The notes below the pieces were generated by a model. That model had not been told where the DNA came from and ran no database searches. It worked only from the letters and a program-made list of their open reading frames with translations. The position numbers were made by a program, and so were the translations under genes. Positions 1-8,962 of a DNA stretch of 64,000 bases are shown here, one piece after another. Origin of the DNA: Rosenbergiella gaditana (GTDB lineage: Bacteria > Pseudomonadota > Gammaproteobacteria > Enterobacterales > Enterobacteriaceae); the NCBI RefSeq assembly GCF_018494065.1, contig NZ_JABBFR010000005.1, forward strand, positions 1 through 64,000, in the 5' to 3' direction. Every line of letters begins with the position of its first letter. The first letter of the stretch is position 1.

Positions 1-45
1 CGCAGTGAGATTGATAATACCGAGAGCTTGTGAAAGTTCCATTTA

Positions 46-78
46 AAAAGGGTCCATGTTGAACATGAACCCTTTTTT
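46..78. terminator. Rho-independent terminator hairpin
   Basis: A stem starting GGGT and ending ACCC (arms about 50-58 and 64-72, one mismatch) is flanked by an A-run on the left and six T on the right. It could end transcription from either side. It probably closes a gene lying left of the window. Confidence 0.7.
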
Positions 79-156
79 ACACGAGCCACCGGATCGGTCA
101 ACTGATCCTTAAACGATCAGCATTAGCCGTAATTGGCTGCTTTTCTTTAGGATTTT

Positions 157-206
157 TGGTCGGCACGAGAGGATTTGAACCTCCGACCCCTGACACCCCA
201 TGACAG
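157..206 (-). pseudogene. 3' fragment of tRNA-Pro (GGG), probable attachment-site remnant
   Basis: Read on the minus strand, this 50-nt segment matches the 3' part of enterobacterial proL tRNA: complete anticodon arm with loop ATGGGGT, variable region, T arm with TTCAAAT and acceptor end CGTGCCG followed by ACCA. The 5' half (acceptor 5' strand and D arm) is absent; the sequence to its right is the end of an unrelated coding region. The fragment begins exactly at the anticodon stem. Duplicated tRNA 3' ends of this kind are what tyrosine-recombinase islands leave at their distal border. A full tRNA-Pro gene is expected elsewhere in the chromosome. Confidence 0.8.
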
Positions 207-209
207 GTA

Positions 210-590
210 TCACCCTCTTTGGATGATTGCTTGATTTACAGATCCTAACACAGACTCTACAAAAACTTTATCTTTGCTAGTTAAAGCCTCAACCTCCCCA
301 GATGCTGTTTTGATCACAATAGTGTAGTCAGGTCTTAACTTTATTAGGTAGAAAACACAGCCAATCCCGACCAAAACGGAACCAAGGAATTTTAAGCCAT
401 CGAATGGCGAGTAGAAATGAAATAGCCCCACAACTGCGAAAAACAAAATGAATAGAGGTGCGCCATAACTGGGTTTTTTCTTAAGTAAGCGGGTGGAAGT
501 TATACCACTCATGGCATAAGTAGTGCCAAGAGAAACAAATCTGCTTTTAGTTACCAATACCTGGTTATCGGAATAAATTGGGGTTTCCAT
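210..590 (-). CDS. Small two-helix membrane protein, DUF6232-like
   Basis: The 126-residue product from the ATG at 590 has a short polar N-terminus (METPIYSDNQVLVTKSR), two hydrophobic helices at about residues 44-60 and 67-83, and a C-terminal soluble tail of about 40 residues. The pattern resembles DUF6232 proteins, which have no known function. A TTG codon at 650 would add 20 residues but gives a less family-like start. No strong Shine-Dalgarno site is seen for either start. The gene ends four bases from the tRNA-Pro fragment, so it is probably cargo of the element that left that fragment. Family assignment is from memory of the motif and is moderate. Confidence 0.55.
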   Translation of the reverse strand: METPIYSDNQVLVTKSRFVSLGTTYAMSGITSTRLLKKKPSYGAPLFILFFAVVGLFHFYSPFDGLKFLGSVLVGIGCVFYLIKLRPDYTIVIKTASGEVEALTSKDKVFVESVLGSVNQAIIQRG

Positions 591-864
591 TGATCGTCCG
601 GAATCATTTACGTTAAATCCGATATTATTGATATGATGTAGGAAAGTCAAAAGTTACTATGTTAGGTATGAAAAGGTTCCCCAAAACGAAAATAACTCAT
701 CTTATTTTTCATGCACTTAGTTTAGCTGGTCACTGACCAGTTTTATGGTGATTTTAGAGATAAAAAGTCAAGGTGAACAATCTGTTATAGATACAATATG
801 GACCTACTGCTCCGTCATATTGGGTGAGGATTTGAGGATGTGGGGGTAGGCGTTCGACAGACAT

Positions 865-899
865 AAAAAAAGCCTCAGACTGAAGTCTAAGGCTTTTTT
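865..899. terminator. Bidirectional terminator
   Basis: Arms AGCCT-C-AGACT (871-881) and AGTCT-A-AGGCT (884-894) form a near-perfect stem with a two-base loop, flanked by six A and five T. It can serve either strand, including read-through from ssrA on the minus strand. Confidence 0.75.
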
Positions 900-938
900 C
901 TTACGCTCGGAGCCGCGGCTCTTTTGCGTATCCTTTCA

Positions 939-1018
939 TGTCCCGTCATCGTCTGGTCGATGTCCGGGCACAGTGTCCAAAGGCTTGATTTCTCAAGTGT
1001 TGTCCGGTCACTGTCCAA
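939..1018. repeat. Three TGTCC-motif repeats next to the tmRNA 3' end
   Basis: TGTCCCGTCA (939), TGTCCGGGCA (961) and TGTCCGGTCA (1001) are near-identical decamers. The last two lie exactly 40 bp apart, and each is followed by TGTCCAA (974 and 1012). They end eight bases before the tmRNA CCA end. Spaced repeats beside an ssrA 3' end resemble arm-type integrase or excisionase sites. That reading is inference because no integrase gene is present in the window. Confidence 0.4.
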
Positions 1019-1025
1019 CCATGAT

Positions 1026-1389
1026 TGGTGGAGCTGGCGGGAGTTGAACCCGCGTCCAGAATTACTACACCGTCGGCACTACATGCTTAGTCCAATCTTT
1101 ACATTCGCCAATTAGCTGCGGATGGACACGCCACTAACGAACTAGCCTGATTAAGTTTAATGCTTCAACCCCAGGCAGGGCATCCACACGATCTCTTTTA
1201 GGTTTGACCTCTCTTGATCCCCGTCCTAAGAGCGGAGGCTAGGGAGAGAGGGCTCTGAGCAGGTTATTAAGCTGCTAGTGCGTAGTTTTCGTCGTTTGCG
1301 ACTATTTTTTTGCGGCTTTTTACGAGGCCAACCGCCCCTCGGCATGCTCCTAGGGCTTCGCGAATCCTGTCGAATCCAGAATCAGCCCC
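1026..1389 (-). ncRNA. ssrA: tmRNA (10Sa RNA)
   Basis: The minus strand begins GGGGCTGATTCTGGATTCGAC and ends with GGAGCTCCACCA-type tRNA-Ala-like sequence, as in E. coli tmRNA, with total length 364 nt. The resume ORF at 1299-1270 encodes the tag ANDENYALAA, identical to the E. coli tag, followed by two TAA stops. The T arm (GGTTCAACTCC type) and CCA are present, so this copy is intact. It lies directly downstream of smpB in the same orientation, and the two products act together in ribosome rescue. The 3' end is a common island insertion site, which fits the remnants found to its left. Confidence 0.97.
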
Positions 1390-1438
1390 AAGTACTGTTA
1401 TACAGTGTAGCAGATAAATATGCAGCTGCACTAGTAAT

Positions 1439-1921
1439 TTAACGATTTGCGTTCTTCATAATACGCGCTTTGTCTAACTGCCACTCGCGATTTTTAATAT
1501 CATCACGCTTATCGTGTTCTTTTTTACCTTTGGCGACGCCAATTTTAAGCTTACACCATGCATTCTTCCAATATAGCGACAGGGCAACGATGGTATAGCC
1601 TTCACGGTTAACGCGGCCGTAGAGTGAGTCGAGTTCACGCTGCTTAAGTAGCAGTTTGCGGTTACGCGTTGGGTCGCAGACCACATGAGAAGAGGCGACC
1701 ATTAATGGCTGAAAGGTAGAACCAAAAAGGTAAGCTTCGCCGTCACGTAATAAAATATAGCTTTCGCTGATATTCGCTTTGCCCGCACGCAGGGATTTAA
1801 CTTCCCATCCCTGTAATGAAAGGCCTGCTTCAAACTCTTCTTCAATGAAATATTCGTGGCGTGCACGTTTATTCATTGCAATGGTCGCGGAACCAGGTTT
1901 GTTTGATTTTTTCTTTGTCAT
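1439..1921 (-). CDS. smpB: SsrA-binding protein SmpB
   Basis: The 160-residue product has the same length as E. coli SmpB. It has the oligonucleotide-binding beta-barrel core with typical segments such as [14 protein letters not shown] and [14 protein letters not shown], and the basic C-terminal tail ([16 protein letters not shown]) that enters the empty mRNA channel. It carries tmRNA to stalled ribosomes in the cytoplasm. The start ATG at 1921 is followed by MTKKKSNK. The gene sits just upstream of ssrA on the same strand and is divergent from ratA. Nothing looks abnormal. Confidence 0.97.
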   Translation of the reverse strand: MTKKKSNKPGSATIAMNKRARHEYFIEEEFEAGLSLQGWEVKSLRAGKANISESYILLRDGEAYLFGSTFQPLMVASSHVVCDPTRNRKLLLKQRELDSLYGRVNREGYTIVALSLYWKNAWCKLKIGVAKGKKEHDKRDDIKNREWQLDKARIMKNANR

Positions 1922-2081
1922 AGTATCCCTATTCTACACCACTTTTTTAAAGCGTCGCCGACTTCCTATGTAAGAAAGTTAAGTATTGGTGCTATTCTAG
2001 CACGCTGATTCCGATTAGACATTTCTGTTTATTTGCTGAAACTGCTATGATCAAGGTGTTTTTTTCAGACCAGGAACTCTT

Positions 2082-2516
2082 ATGGCCCAGATCAGTCGCT
2101 CAGCGTTGGTGCCTTTCAGCGCGGGTAAAATGTATCAACTCGTCAACGATGTTGATAGCTATCCACAATTTCTCCCTGGCTGCACCGGTAGCAAAATTTT
2201 GGAGCAATCCGAGCAGCAGATGACCGCATCGGTGGATGTCTCAAAAGCAGGCATCAGTAAAACCTTTACGACGCGTAATACATTGACAGAAAACCATCGT
2301 ATTGCCATGCAGCTAGTGGATGGCCCATTTCGCAAACTCGGTGGTGGGTGGACTTTTACACCACTCGGTGATGATGCCTGTAAAGTCGAATTGAATCTTG
2401 ATTTCGAATTTTCCAATATGTTGGTGGAAATGGCTTTTGGTCGTATTTTTAAAGAATTAGCCAACAATATGGTTAAGGCATTCAGTGAGCGTGCTCATGA
2501 GGTGTACCGTGGCTGA
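2082..2516 (+). CDS. ratA: Ribosome-association toxin RatA, START-domain protein
   Basis: The 144-residue product fits the polyketide-cyclase/START (COQ10-type) fold and matches E. coli RatA (YfjG) throughout, with motifs [12 protein letters not shown] near the N-terminus and [12 protein letters not shown] in the middle. In E. coli it was reported to block 50S-30S association. COQ10-like lipid or quinone binding is an alternative role for the family. It starts at ATG 2082 with a conserved [10 protein letters not shown] beginning. Its last codons overlap the start of ratB, so the two are translationally coupled. It is divergent from smpB. Confidence 0.93.
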   Translation: MAQISRSALVPFSAGKMYQLVNDVDSYPQFLPGCTGSKILEQSEQQMTASVDVSKAGISKTFTTRNTLTENHRIAMQLVDGPFRKLGGGWTFTPLGDDACKVELNLDFEFSNMLVEMAFGRIFKELANNMVKAFSERAHEVYRG

Positions 2517-2802
2517 TATTCGCGTCGAAGTCGTTTACGCTTTGCCTGAAAAGCAATATCTTCGACCCGTGACAGTGGCTGAGGGGAGCACCGTTGAACA
2601 AGCGATTATTGCCTCAGGCCTCTTAGAACTCCGTAAAGATATACAATTAACGGAAAATAAAGTTGGCGTGTATAGCCGACCCGTTAAGCTTTCCGATCAG
2701 GTTGAGGAGGGGGATAGAGTTGAAATTTATCGTCCATTATTAGCTGATCCAAAAGAGATGCGTAGGCAGCGAGCAGAGCGGTCAGCCGCGAATAAAAAAT
2801 AG
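2509..2802 (+). CDS. ratB: RatB (UPF0125) ubiquitin-like small protein
   Basis: The 97-residue product matches E. coli RatB/Yfj[12 protein letters not shown] at the start, [17 protein letters not shown] in the middle and [17 protein letters not shown] at the end. The GTG at 2509 is chosen because TGAGG lies six bases upstream and the resulting [15 protein letters not shown] fits homologues. An earlier in-frame start at 2485 would add eight residues without homology. It overlaps the ratA stop by eight bases. Its function is not established. Confidence 0.9.
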   Translation: MADIRVEVVYALPEKQYLRPVTVAEGSTVEQAIIASGLLELRKDIQLTENKVGVYSRPVKLSDQVEEGDRVEIYRPLLADPKEMRRQRAERSAANKK

Positions 2803-2808
2803 AAATAT

Positions 2809-2835
2809 CGCTACCCGAGCATTAGTCGAGTAGCG
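2809..2835. terminator. Hairpin between convergent ratB and bamE
   Basis: CGCTAC-C-CGA and TCG-A-GTAGCG form a stem between the two convergent stop codons. There is no T-run, so termination strength is uncertain. Confidence 0.45.
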
Positions 2836-2842
2836 AATTCAT

Positions 2843-3187
2843 TTATTTGGTTTTGCTCAGCGCAGGTTTATTATCGATATTGGTCAGTATACCGTTGCTG
2901 TTAAAGGTCAAGGTGAGGGTTTGTTGAGTGACTTTCTCGTGACCCGGCTCTTGACGGAAGACGTAATACCACACATTGCTCCCAAAAGGATCGCTCATCA
3001 TCGGCGTACCTAGCGTGTAAGCAACCTGCTGCTGTGTCATACCAGTATGAATTTTACTGACATCGGTCGCGACCAAGTAATTCCCTTGGTCGATATCCGG
3101 GCGATAAACTACACGTTCCAACGTTGAGCAACCGGCGGTGGTTAACAATAGCGCCGCGGTCGCAGCAGTCAGTATTTTACTGCGCAT
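2843..3187 (-). CDS. bamE: Outer-membrane assembly lipoprotein BamE
   Basis: The 114-residue product has a lipoprotein signal peptide ([15 protein letters not shown], lipobox LTTAGC) followed by a SmpA/OmlA domain with [18 protein letters not shown] and [14 protein letters not shown]. It is a subunit of the BAM complex that inserts beta-barrel proteins. The ATG at 3187 is preferred to an upstream one at 3226 because AAGGAAACG lies just before it and homologues begin there. A 7-bp hairpin (CGCCAGA/TCTGGCG, 3293-3314) lies upstream, between recN and bamE. Confidence 0.95.
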   Translation of the reverse strand: MRSKILTAATAALLLTTAGCSTLERVVYRPDIDQGNYLVATDVSKIHTGMTQQQVAYTLGTPMMSDPFGSNVWYYVFRQEPGHEKVTQQTLTLTFNSNGILTNIDNKPALSKTK

Positions 3188-3350
3188 GAATCGTTTCCTT
3201 TTTCTTGACCAGTTGCCGACAGGCATAACTTGCCATCACAATAAGTTCACCCTGATCGCAGGGAAGCTAGAGGTCGATAATAATAGACCTTACGCCAGAT
3301 GAAAACCTCTGGCGCAAGATATGACTGTTATAGAGAGAAAAAGTGCCCGA

Positions 3351-5012
3351 TTAAGCGGCTAAAAGTTCTTTGGCATTGGCTAACGTGTTGCGTGTGACTT
3401 CGCTGCCCCCTAAAAGGCGAGCTAATTCTTTCAAACGCGCTGCTTTGTCTAAATTCACCATACGGGTTTCGGTCACCGCCCCATCGGTGAGTTTACAAAT
3501 GTAGAAATGGGCATGACCACATCCTGCGACTTGCGGCAGATGAGTGACGCAGAGCACTTGCGTAGACTCGCCCAATTTACGCAACATTTTACCGACAATG
3601 GCGGCTGTTGGACCACTGATGCCGACATCCACTTCATCGAAAATCATCGCCGGTGTTTCCATTTTCTTAGCCGTAATGACTTGAACGGCTAAGGCAATAC
3701 GGGAGAGCTCCCCCCCCGAGACGACTTTACCCAAAGGTTGCAGCGACTGTCCAGGGTTTGCCGATACCTGAAATTCAATACTGTCAGCACCTTCTGATGT
3801 GAGTTTTTCCGGTGTGTGTGTAACCACAATATTAAACTGTCCATGAGGCATCGCCAGTTGCTGGATAGATTCTGTAATCAACCCTGCTAACTCGCTGGCA
3901 AAATGCTGCCGCTCCGCAGAAAGTTGATTTGCGATATCTAGCGCACGTTGATGATAGTGCGACACTTCTGAGGTGAGTTGTTCAATATCGGACTCAACGT
4001 TCTCTAATTGCGTGTATTCATCCAGTAATTGTTGGTGCGTACTATGCAGTGCTTCGGGGGTCACATGGTGCTTACGCGATAGCGATACGTAACGAGATAG
4101 CCGCTGTTCTAAGCCTTGTAAGCGATTCGGGTCTAAATCGATCGCTTCATGATAGTGACGCAGTTCATCGCTCATTTCGCTCAGTAAAATGGCCGCATTG
4201 TCCATCATGCTGTGTACGGGGGCTAAGCGGTCATCTAATGACACCAGCTCCTGTAACAGCTGTTGGGATTGATTAACCAGAGACTGCAATGATGCGTCTT
4301 CACTCTCAGAGACCAAATGCACGATTTGTTGGCTTAAAGTAATACGCTGTCCACTGCTCGCGAGCTGTTTATACTCTTCATCGATTTGCTGATACTCATC
4401 TTCTATCGGTGCAAATTTATTGAGTTCCTGCAATTGGTAATCAAGCAATTCACGCCGCGCAGCACGATCATTTTTTTGCTGAGTCAAGGCGGCAAGTTGG
4501 CGACAGCTTTTGTGCCAATTTTCATAAGCATTGCGCATTGTTTCAATCAGCGCAGGATGGTGACTATAAGCATCTAATAACGCCCGTTGATGATCTGCTT
4601 TAAGTAGCAACTGATGCGCATGTTGGCCATGGATTTGGATAAGTAATTGCCCAAGTTCACGCAGTTGTGAGAGCGGTACGGCAGTGCCATTAATGAAGCC
4701 CCGCGAACGCCCATCGGCACTGATGACCCGACGAAGCAAGCATTCGCCTTGATCATCGAGGTGATTATTAATCAGCCACTGTTGGGCAGATGGGGATTTT
4801 TTAAGCTGGAATCTGGCACAAATATCTGCACGCTGTGCACCGGGCCGCACGGTTTCGGCGTCGGCTCGGTTACCTAAACATAATCCTAAGGCATCGATGG
4901 CTATAGACTTACCTGCACCGGTTTCGCCGGTGATAGCCGTCATACCCTGTTGGAAATCGATATCCAGTTCGCGAACAATAGCAAAATTACTGATAGTAAG
5001 TTGTGCCAGCAT
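3351..5012 (-). CDS. recN: DNA repair protein RecN
   Basis: The 553-residue SMC-like ATPase has an N-terminal Walker A (GETGAGKS, about residues 29-36), a long central coiled coil rich in Gln and Leu, and a C-terminal ABC signature ([12 protein letters not shown]) plus Walker B ([10 protein letters not shown]). It helps repair double-strand breaks. The ATG at 5012 is chosen because AGGTGA lies six bases upstream and [16 protein letters not shown] matches E. coli. A start at 5036 would lie inside a LexA box. Two LexA boxes just upstream show SOS control. nadK follows upstream in the same direction, as in E. coli. Confidence 0.96.
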   Translation of the reverse strand: MLAQLTISNFAIVRELDIDFQQGMTAITGETGAGKSIAIDALGLCLGNRADAETVRPGAQRADICARFQLKKSPSAQQWLINNHLDDQGECLLRRVISADGRSRGFINGTAVPLSQLRELGQLLIQIHGQHAHQLLLKADHQRALLDAYSHHPALIETMRNAYENWHKSCRQLAALTQQKNDRAARRELLDYQLQELNKFAPIEDEYQQIDEEYKQLASSGQRITLSQQIVHLVSESEDASLQSLVNQSQQLLQELVSLDDRLAPVHSMMDNAAILLSEMSDELRHYHEAIDLDPNRLQGLEQRLSRYVSLSRKHHVTPEALHSTHQQLLDEYTQLENVESDIEQLTSEVSHYHQRALDIANQLSAERQHFASELAGLITESIQQLAMPHGQFNIVVTHTPEKLTSEGADSIEFQVSANPGQSLQPLGKVVSGGELSRIALAVQVITAKKMETPAMIFDEVDVGISGPTAAIVGKMLRKLGESTQVLCVTHLPQVAGCGHAHFYICKLTDGAVTETRMVNLDKAARLKELARLLGGSEVTRNTLANAKELLAA

Positions 5013-5018
5013 ATAATC

Positions 5019-5038
5019 ACCTGTATAGAAAAACATAA
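5019..5038 (-). promoter_or_regulatory. LexA box, start-proximal
   Basis: The minus-strand sequence TTATGTTTTTCTATACAGGT differs little from the third E. coli recN SOS box. It ends a few bases before the recN start codon, so bound LexA would cover the ribosome-binding region. Confidence 0.7.
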
Positions 5039-5056
5039 CTGTTTTTTTATACAGTA
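5037..5056 (-). promoter_or_regulatory. LexA box, strong
   Basis: The minus-strand sequence TACTGTATAAAAAAACAGTT keeps CTG-N10-CAG and nearly all of the consensus 20-mer. It lies 25-44 bases upstream of the recN start and overlaps the likely promoter. Confidence 0.88.
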
Positions 5057-5097
5057 TAAACCTCTTTTTTACTGAGTAAAGATCTCAACAGTGATTT

Positions 5098-5976
5098 TCA
5101 GAATAATTTTTCCGACCAGCCGAGTTTACCGGTAAGGGTTGTAAAGTAGTTATAGTCTTTCGGGTGAAGTAGGAATAGTTCGTCGGGACTACGACGAATA
5201 ATCACTTCTTCGCCTTCTTGAATAGGCAGGGCAAGTTGGCTGTCACAACTTACCTCAAGCTCATTGCGTAAACTGGCAAAGCGTAAGCTGATAGTACTGC
5301 GGCTATCGATTACCAAAGGTCGTGCGGAAAGGGTGTGAGGGAACATAGGAACAATAGCAATAGCTTCTAACGAGGGCATTAAAATAGGCCCCCCCGCGGA
5401 GAGCGAATACGCGGTCGAACCGGTAGTGCTAGAGATAATTAGGCCATCTGAGCGCTGAGAAAAGGCAAATTGATTATCAATATAGACTTCAAACTCAATC
5501 ATATGTGCGACCTTGCCGGGGTGCAGGACGATCTCATTTAGGGCCGTGGCGACGCGAGGATGTGGCGAGTTACCGCACACTGAGGCTTCAAGTAGGGCGC
5601 GAGAATCAGCAATATATTCCCCCGCCAGCACTTTGCCGAGTTCTTCAATGGCATTATCAGGATTAAGATCAGTCAGAAAACCTAAGTTGCCCCGGTTAAT
5701 CCCGATCACTTTAATATCATAACGGGCTAGGACGCGTGCTGCGCCGAGCATATTGCCATCACCGCCAATGACTACCGCAAGATCTGCGCTTTGGCCAATT
5801 TGGGCGAGAGTGGCGGTACGCACATTGGGTAATTGCATTTCTCGAGCAATTTGTTCCTCGACGATAACGTCGTACCCTTGTTCACTAAGCCAACAACATA
5901 ATTGTTCATGAGTAGACAGCGCGCTCAGATTTCGCGGATGACCGACAATTCCGATACAATTAAACAACTTATTCAT
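5098..5976 (-). CDS. nadK: NAD kinase
   Basis: The 292-residue product is the same length as E. coli NadK and phosphorylates NAD to NADP in the cytoplasm. The GGDGN motif ([16 protein letters not shown]) supplies the catalytic Asp, and the central NEIVLHPG and SGGPILMP segments are conserved. The ATG at 5976 has GGAAG upstream. It is transcribed toward recN and divergently from grpE. Confidence 0.97.
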   Translation of the reverse strand: MNKLFNCIGIVGHPRNLSALSTHEQLCCWLSEQGYDVIVEEQIAREMQLPNVRTATLAQIGQSADLAVVIGGDGNMLGAARVLARYDIKVIGINRGNLGFLTDLNPDNAIEELGKVLAGEYIADSRALLEASVCGNSPHPRVATALNEIVLHPGKVAHMIEFEVYIDNQFAFSQRSDGLIISSTTGSTAYSLSAGGPILMPSLEAIAIVPMFPHTLSARPLVIDSRSTISLRFASLRNELEVSCDSQLALPIQEGEEVIIRRSPDELFLLHPKDYNYFTTLTGKLGWSEKLF

Positions 5977-6026
5977 TAGGTAATGCTTCCTCTTTGCGCA
6001 AAACTCTCGACAATCGATGAGAGTCC

Positions 6027-6054
6027 CTTGAATCCCAAAATTTCATCCCCATAA
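6027..6054 (+). promoter_or_regulatory. Sigma-32 heat-shock promoter of grpE
   Basis: A CTTGAA -35 element (6027-6032) and a CCCCATAA -10 element (6047-6054) are separated by 14 bases. This is almost the ideal RpoH promoter and is in the right place for grpE. Confidence 0.85.
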
Positions 6055-6095
6055 TAGCCTTATTGCCGAGATGATTATGAAATGCGGAGATTTTC

Positions 6096-6674
6096 ATGAG
6101 TAGTAAAGAACAGAATACCCCGAATCAACAAGATCCTGAAGTGCTGAATACCGAGCAACCCGAGCAGCAAAATCAACAGGATGCATCAGAAAGCATTGAT
6201 CCTCGTGATGAGCGTATTGCCGAGTTAGAAAAAGCACTCGCTGAGTCCCAAGGTGGTGTGCGTGATGCGCAAGTTCGTGCTCAGGCTGAAATCGAAAATA
6301 TTCGTCGACGCACTGAAATCGATATTGAAAAAGCGCACAAATTTGCGTTGGAAAAATTTGCGAACGAACTTTTACCCGTTATCGATAGCTTGGAGCGTGC
6401 ACTGGAAGTTTCGAATAAAGAAAACCCAGAGTTGGCATCCATGGTAGAAGGTATTGAGCTAACCCTTAAATCGCTGTTAGATGCGGTACGCAAGTTTGGC
6501 GTGGAAGTGGTGGGAGACATCCATGTACCTTTCAACCCTGATGTACACCAAGCGATGTCGATGATTGAGTCGGCAGATGTTGCACCTAATCATGTGATCA
6601 TGGTGATGCAACGGGGTTATACCTTAAATGGTCGTTTATTACGTCCGGCGATGGTCGCAGTCTCTAAGGCTTAA
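6096..6674 (+). CDS. grpE: Nucleotide exchange factor GrpE
   Basis: The 192-residue product has an acidic, Gln-rich N-terminus (about residues 1-40), a long coiled coil ([16 protein letters not shown] onward) and a C-terminal beta domain with the GrpE signature [15 protein letters not shown] and [20 protein letters not shown]. It releases ADP from DnaK. The start has GGAG upstream. A sigma-32 promoter precedes it and a clear terminator follows, so it is monocistronic. Confidence 0.97.
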   Translation: MSSKEQNTPNQQDPEVLNTEQPEQQNQQDASESIDPRDERIAELEKALAESQGGVRDAQVRAQAEIENIRRRTEIDIEKAHKFALEKFANELLPVIDSLERALEVSNKENPELASMVEGIELTLKSLLDAVRKFGVEVVGDIHVPFNPDVHQAMSMIESADVAPNHVIMVMQRGYTLNGRLLRPAMVAVSKA

Positions 6675-6688
6675 TCCCCTCGACCTAC

Positions 6689-6717
6689 AAAAAAGCTGCC
6701 AGTGGCAGCTTTTTTTT
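6689..6717 (+). terminator. Terminator of grpE
   Basis: The stem GCTGCC-AGT-GGCAGC is bordered by six A and eight T. It lies between the convergent grpE and ung genes and can serve both strands. Confidence 0.85.
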
Positions 6718-6720
6718 CGC

Positions 6721-7395
6721 TTATTCCACTGACCAGTCGATCTCTGCCAAACCTTGCGAGGCAAGAATCGCGTTAGTTTGTGAGAAGTGCTGACAACCAA
6801 GAAAACCACGATGTGCGGAAAGTGGTGAAGGATGCGGGGCTTTTAAGACATGATGACGCGCCGTATCAATAATTTGCCCTTTTTTCTGCGCATGTGCGCC
6901 CCACAGTAAAAATACCACGCCATCATGATGCTGGTTGATCATACTGATCACATGAGAAGTGAAGGTCTCCCAGCCGAGTCCTGCATGAGAGTGTGCTTGG
7001 CCCGCCCTGACCGTTAATACGGTATTAAGCAGTAACACCCCCTGCGAGGCCCATTGCGCAAGATATCCATGATTAGGGCGGACGAATCCCGGGATATCAG
7101 TGACCAACTCTTTATAGATATTGACGAGAGAGGGCGGTGGAGCAATGCCCGGTTGCACAGAAAACGCTAAACCGTGCGCTTGGTTCGGACCATGGTAAGG
7201 ATCTTGCCCCAAAATTACCACACGAATATCGGCAAAATGAGTTAGCTTAAATGCGCTAAAGACTTCAGCGGCAGAAGGATAAATAACGGTCCCTTCGCTT
7301 CGCTCTTGTTGCACCTGCTGCAAGGTGTCTGTGAAATAGGATTTTTGTTTTTCATCGCCTAGCACGTCGTGCCAAGTCAGGGTAGTTTTCATCAC
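6721..7395 (-). CDS. ung: Uracil-DNA glycosylase
   Basis: The 224-residue family-1 UDG removes uracil from DNA as the first step of base excision repair. Visible motifs are the water-activating loop GQDPYHG, the uracil-binding segment [10 protein letters not shown] and the minor-groove loop [11 protein letters not shown]. coli Ung is 229 residues. The beginning [13 protein letters not shown] leaves two adjacent ATG codons as possible starts. It follows srmB on the same strand, with a terminator between them, and is convergent with grpE. Confidence 0.96.
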   Translation of the reverse strand: MMKTTLTWHDVLGDEKQKSYFTDTLQQVQQERSEGTVIYPSAAEVFSAFKLTHFADIRVVILGQDPYHGPNQAHGLAFSVQPGIAPPPSLVNIYKELVTDIPGFVRPNHGYLAQWASQGVLLLNTVLTVRAGQAHSHAGLGWETFTSHVISMINQHHDGVVFLLWGAHAQKKGQIIDTARHHVLKAPHPSPLSAHRGFLGCQHFSQTNAILASQGLAEIDWSVE

Positions 7396-7414
7396 TGACT
7401 CCTGTCATCGGATA

Positions 7415-7440
7415 TAAAAAAAGAGGCGCGATGCGCCTCT
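7415..7440 (-). terminator. Terminator of srmB
   Basis: On the minus strand AGAGGCGC-ATC-GCGCCTCT is followed by seven T. It sits a few bases after the srmB stop. Confidence 0.88.
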
Positions 7441-7445
7441 GCTTT

Positions 7446-8798
7446 CTATTCGCTACGTTCTGACGTTTCTTTCACGTCCTGAACGGCTACTTTCTCTACG
7501 GGCTTACGGCGTTTACCGACATTTTTCGCATCGCGATGACGGTTTTTCACCCGCGGTTTATTGTCATCTTTTAACGCATCGCGTTTTTGTTTACGGCGTT
7601 CCATCTCTTTTTTTGATGCTTTCTTCGGCCCTTTCTCTGAAGGTGCGCGCGTGGTAGGGCGAAGCTCATCGATGGTCCGTGCTTTCAATGGTTCATTGAT
7701 ATAGCGGCTAATTTTTAATAGCAGCGCGTTATCATGGGCTTCAACCAGAGATAGAGCGGTACCTTTGCGTCCTGCACGACCGGTCCGACCAATACGGTGT
7801 AGGTACACGTCTGCGGTTCTCGGCATGTCAAAATTAAACACATGACTGACATCATCAATGTCTATCCCACGGGCTGCAATATCGGTAGCCACCAACACAT
7901 TCACTGTGCCTTCAGCAAGGCGCTTAATGGCTTCATTACGTTTAATCTGCACCATCTCACCTTCAAGATAGGTACAGCGGATACCGGCTTCACGTAACCA
8001 TGCTGCCACTTCATGCACGCGGTCTCTCTTTCTAATAAAGACGACGGACCGTGTGACATCTTCTTGTTGAAGAAGGTGAATCAATAATTTGCGTTTATGC
8101 TCTAAGTCATCAGCGCGATAGTACCATTGCAGAATTTTTTTACGTTCGCGGCGACTCGGATCGGCATCCAATGTCACGGGTTCATTGAGAATACGCTGTG
8201 CGAAGTCTTCAATATCGTCGCCTTCCAGGGTTGCAGAGAACAGCATCGTTTGCTTACGCCAGCGGGTCTCTGCGGCGATTGTTTCGATATCGTTAGCAAA
8301 CCCCATATCCAGCATACGGTCGGCTTCATCGAGGATCAGCGTCTCGACCGCACGGCAATCAAAGTTTTCTTCTTTGATGTATTGTAAAAGACGGCCAGTC
8401 GTCGCAACGACTACATCTTGGTTGGTACTGAACACTTCAGCGTGGTTCATATACGCCACACCACCCGTGATAGTGGAGATATCTAAATGGGTGTGTTTAG
8501 CCAACTCTCTGGCTTGGTCAGCGACCTGCATCGCTAATTCACGGGTGGGCGTGAGGATTAGGATACGCGGAGGTCCCGACTTTTTACGCGGGAAATCCAG
8601 CAAGTGTTGCAAGGCAGGCAATAAGTAAGCCGCAGTTTTTCCAGTGCCGGTAGGGGCTGAACCAAGGATGTCACGGCCTTCGAGGGCGGGTGGGATCGCA
8701 GCTGCTTGGATAGCCGTCGGGCGCTGGTAATTTTTATCCTGTAGGGCTTCTAGCAGGCTTTCATCAAGTTCTAATTCGGAAAATGTGGTTACAGTCAT
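7446..8798 (-). CDS. srmB: ATP-dependent RNA helicase SrmB (DEAD-box)
   Basis: The 450-residue DEAD-box helicase acts in early 50S ribosome assembly. Conserved motifs appear in order: Q motif near residue 25 (YQRPTAIQ), motif I SAPTGTGKT, motif Ib/GG, motif II LDEADRM, motif III FSATLE, motif IV VVFIRKR, motif V TDIAARGIDI and motif VI HRIGRTGRAG. The last 65 residues form a Lys/Arg-rich tail as in E. coli SrmB (444 residues). It is divergent from trmN6. Confidence 0.95.
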   Translation of the reverse strand: MTVTTFSELELDESLLEALQDKNYQRPTAIQAAAIPPALEGRDILGSAPTGTGKTAAYLLPALQHLLDFPRKKSGPPRILILTPTRELAMQVADQARELAKHTHLDISTITGGVAYMNHAEVFSTNQDVVVATTGRLLQYIKEENFDCRAVETLILDEADRMLDMGFANDIETIAAETRWRKQTMLFSATLEGDDIEDFAQRILNEPVTLDADPSRRERKKILQWYYRADDLEHKRKLLIHLLQQEDVTRSVVFIRKRDRVHEVAAWLREAGIRCTYLEGEMVQIKRNEAIKRLAEGTVNVLVATDIAARGIDIDDVSHVFNFDMPRTADVYLHRIGRTGRAGRKGTALSLVEAHDNALLLKISRYINEPLKARTIDELRPTTRAPSEKGPKKASKKEMERRKQKRDALKDDNKPRVKNRHRDAKNVGKRRKPVEKVAVQDVKETSERSE

Positions 8799-8962
8799 GT
8801 TCTACCTCTGGTTGGGGCGCCGATTATAGACATTTCACCGCAATTGTTCACCTTTTCCTGCCGATTAATTCTGCGTTATACAGGTAAAAGGGCATGATTA
8901 CTGATAAAGTTCGCGCAAAAATGTTGACCGACTGAGCGATTAGAGACGTTTTGGAGACCGAT

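Larger units (their letters stand above)
651..1025. other. Gene-free stretch beside tmRNA
   Basis: No supported gene was found. The stretch holds a terminator hairpin at 865-899 and three copies of a TGTCC-based motif at 939-1018. The left part (651-840) is AT-rich and unassigned. It lies between the DUF6232-like gene and the tmRNA 3' end and is best read as the remains of an integrated element. Confidence 0.5.

Noticed and set aside
924..1115. A 63-codon plus-strand frame over the tmRNA 3' end
   Set aside because: It is antisense to ssrA, has no homology and overlaps a structural RNA.
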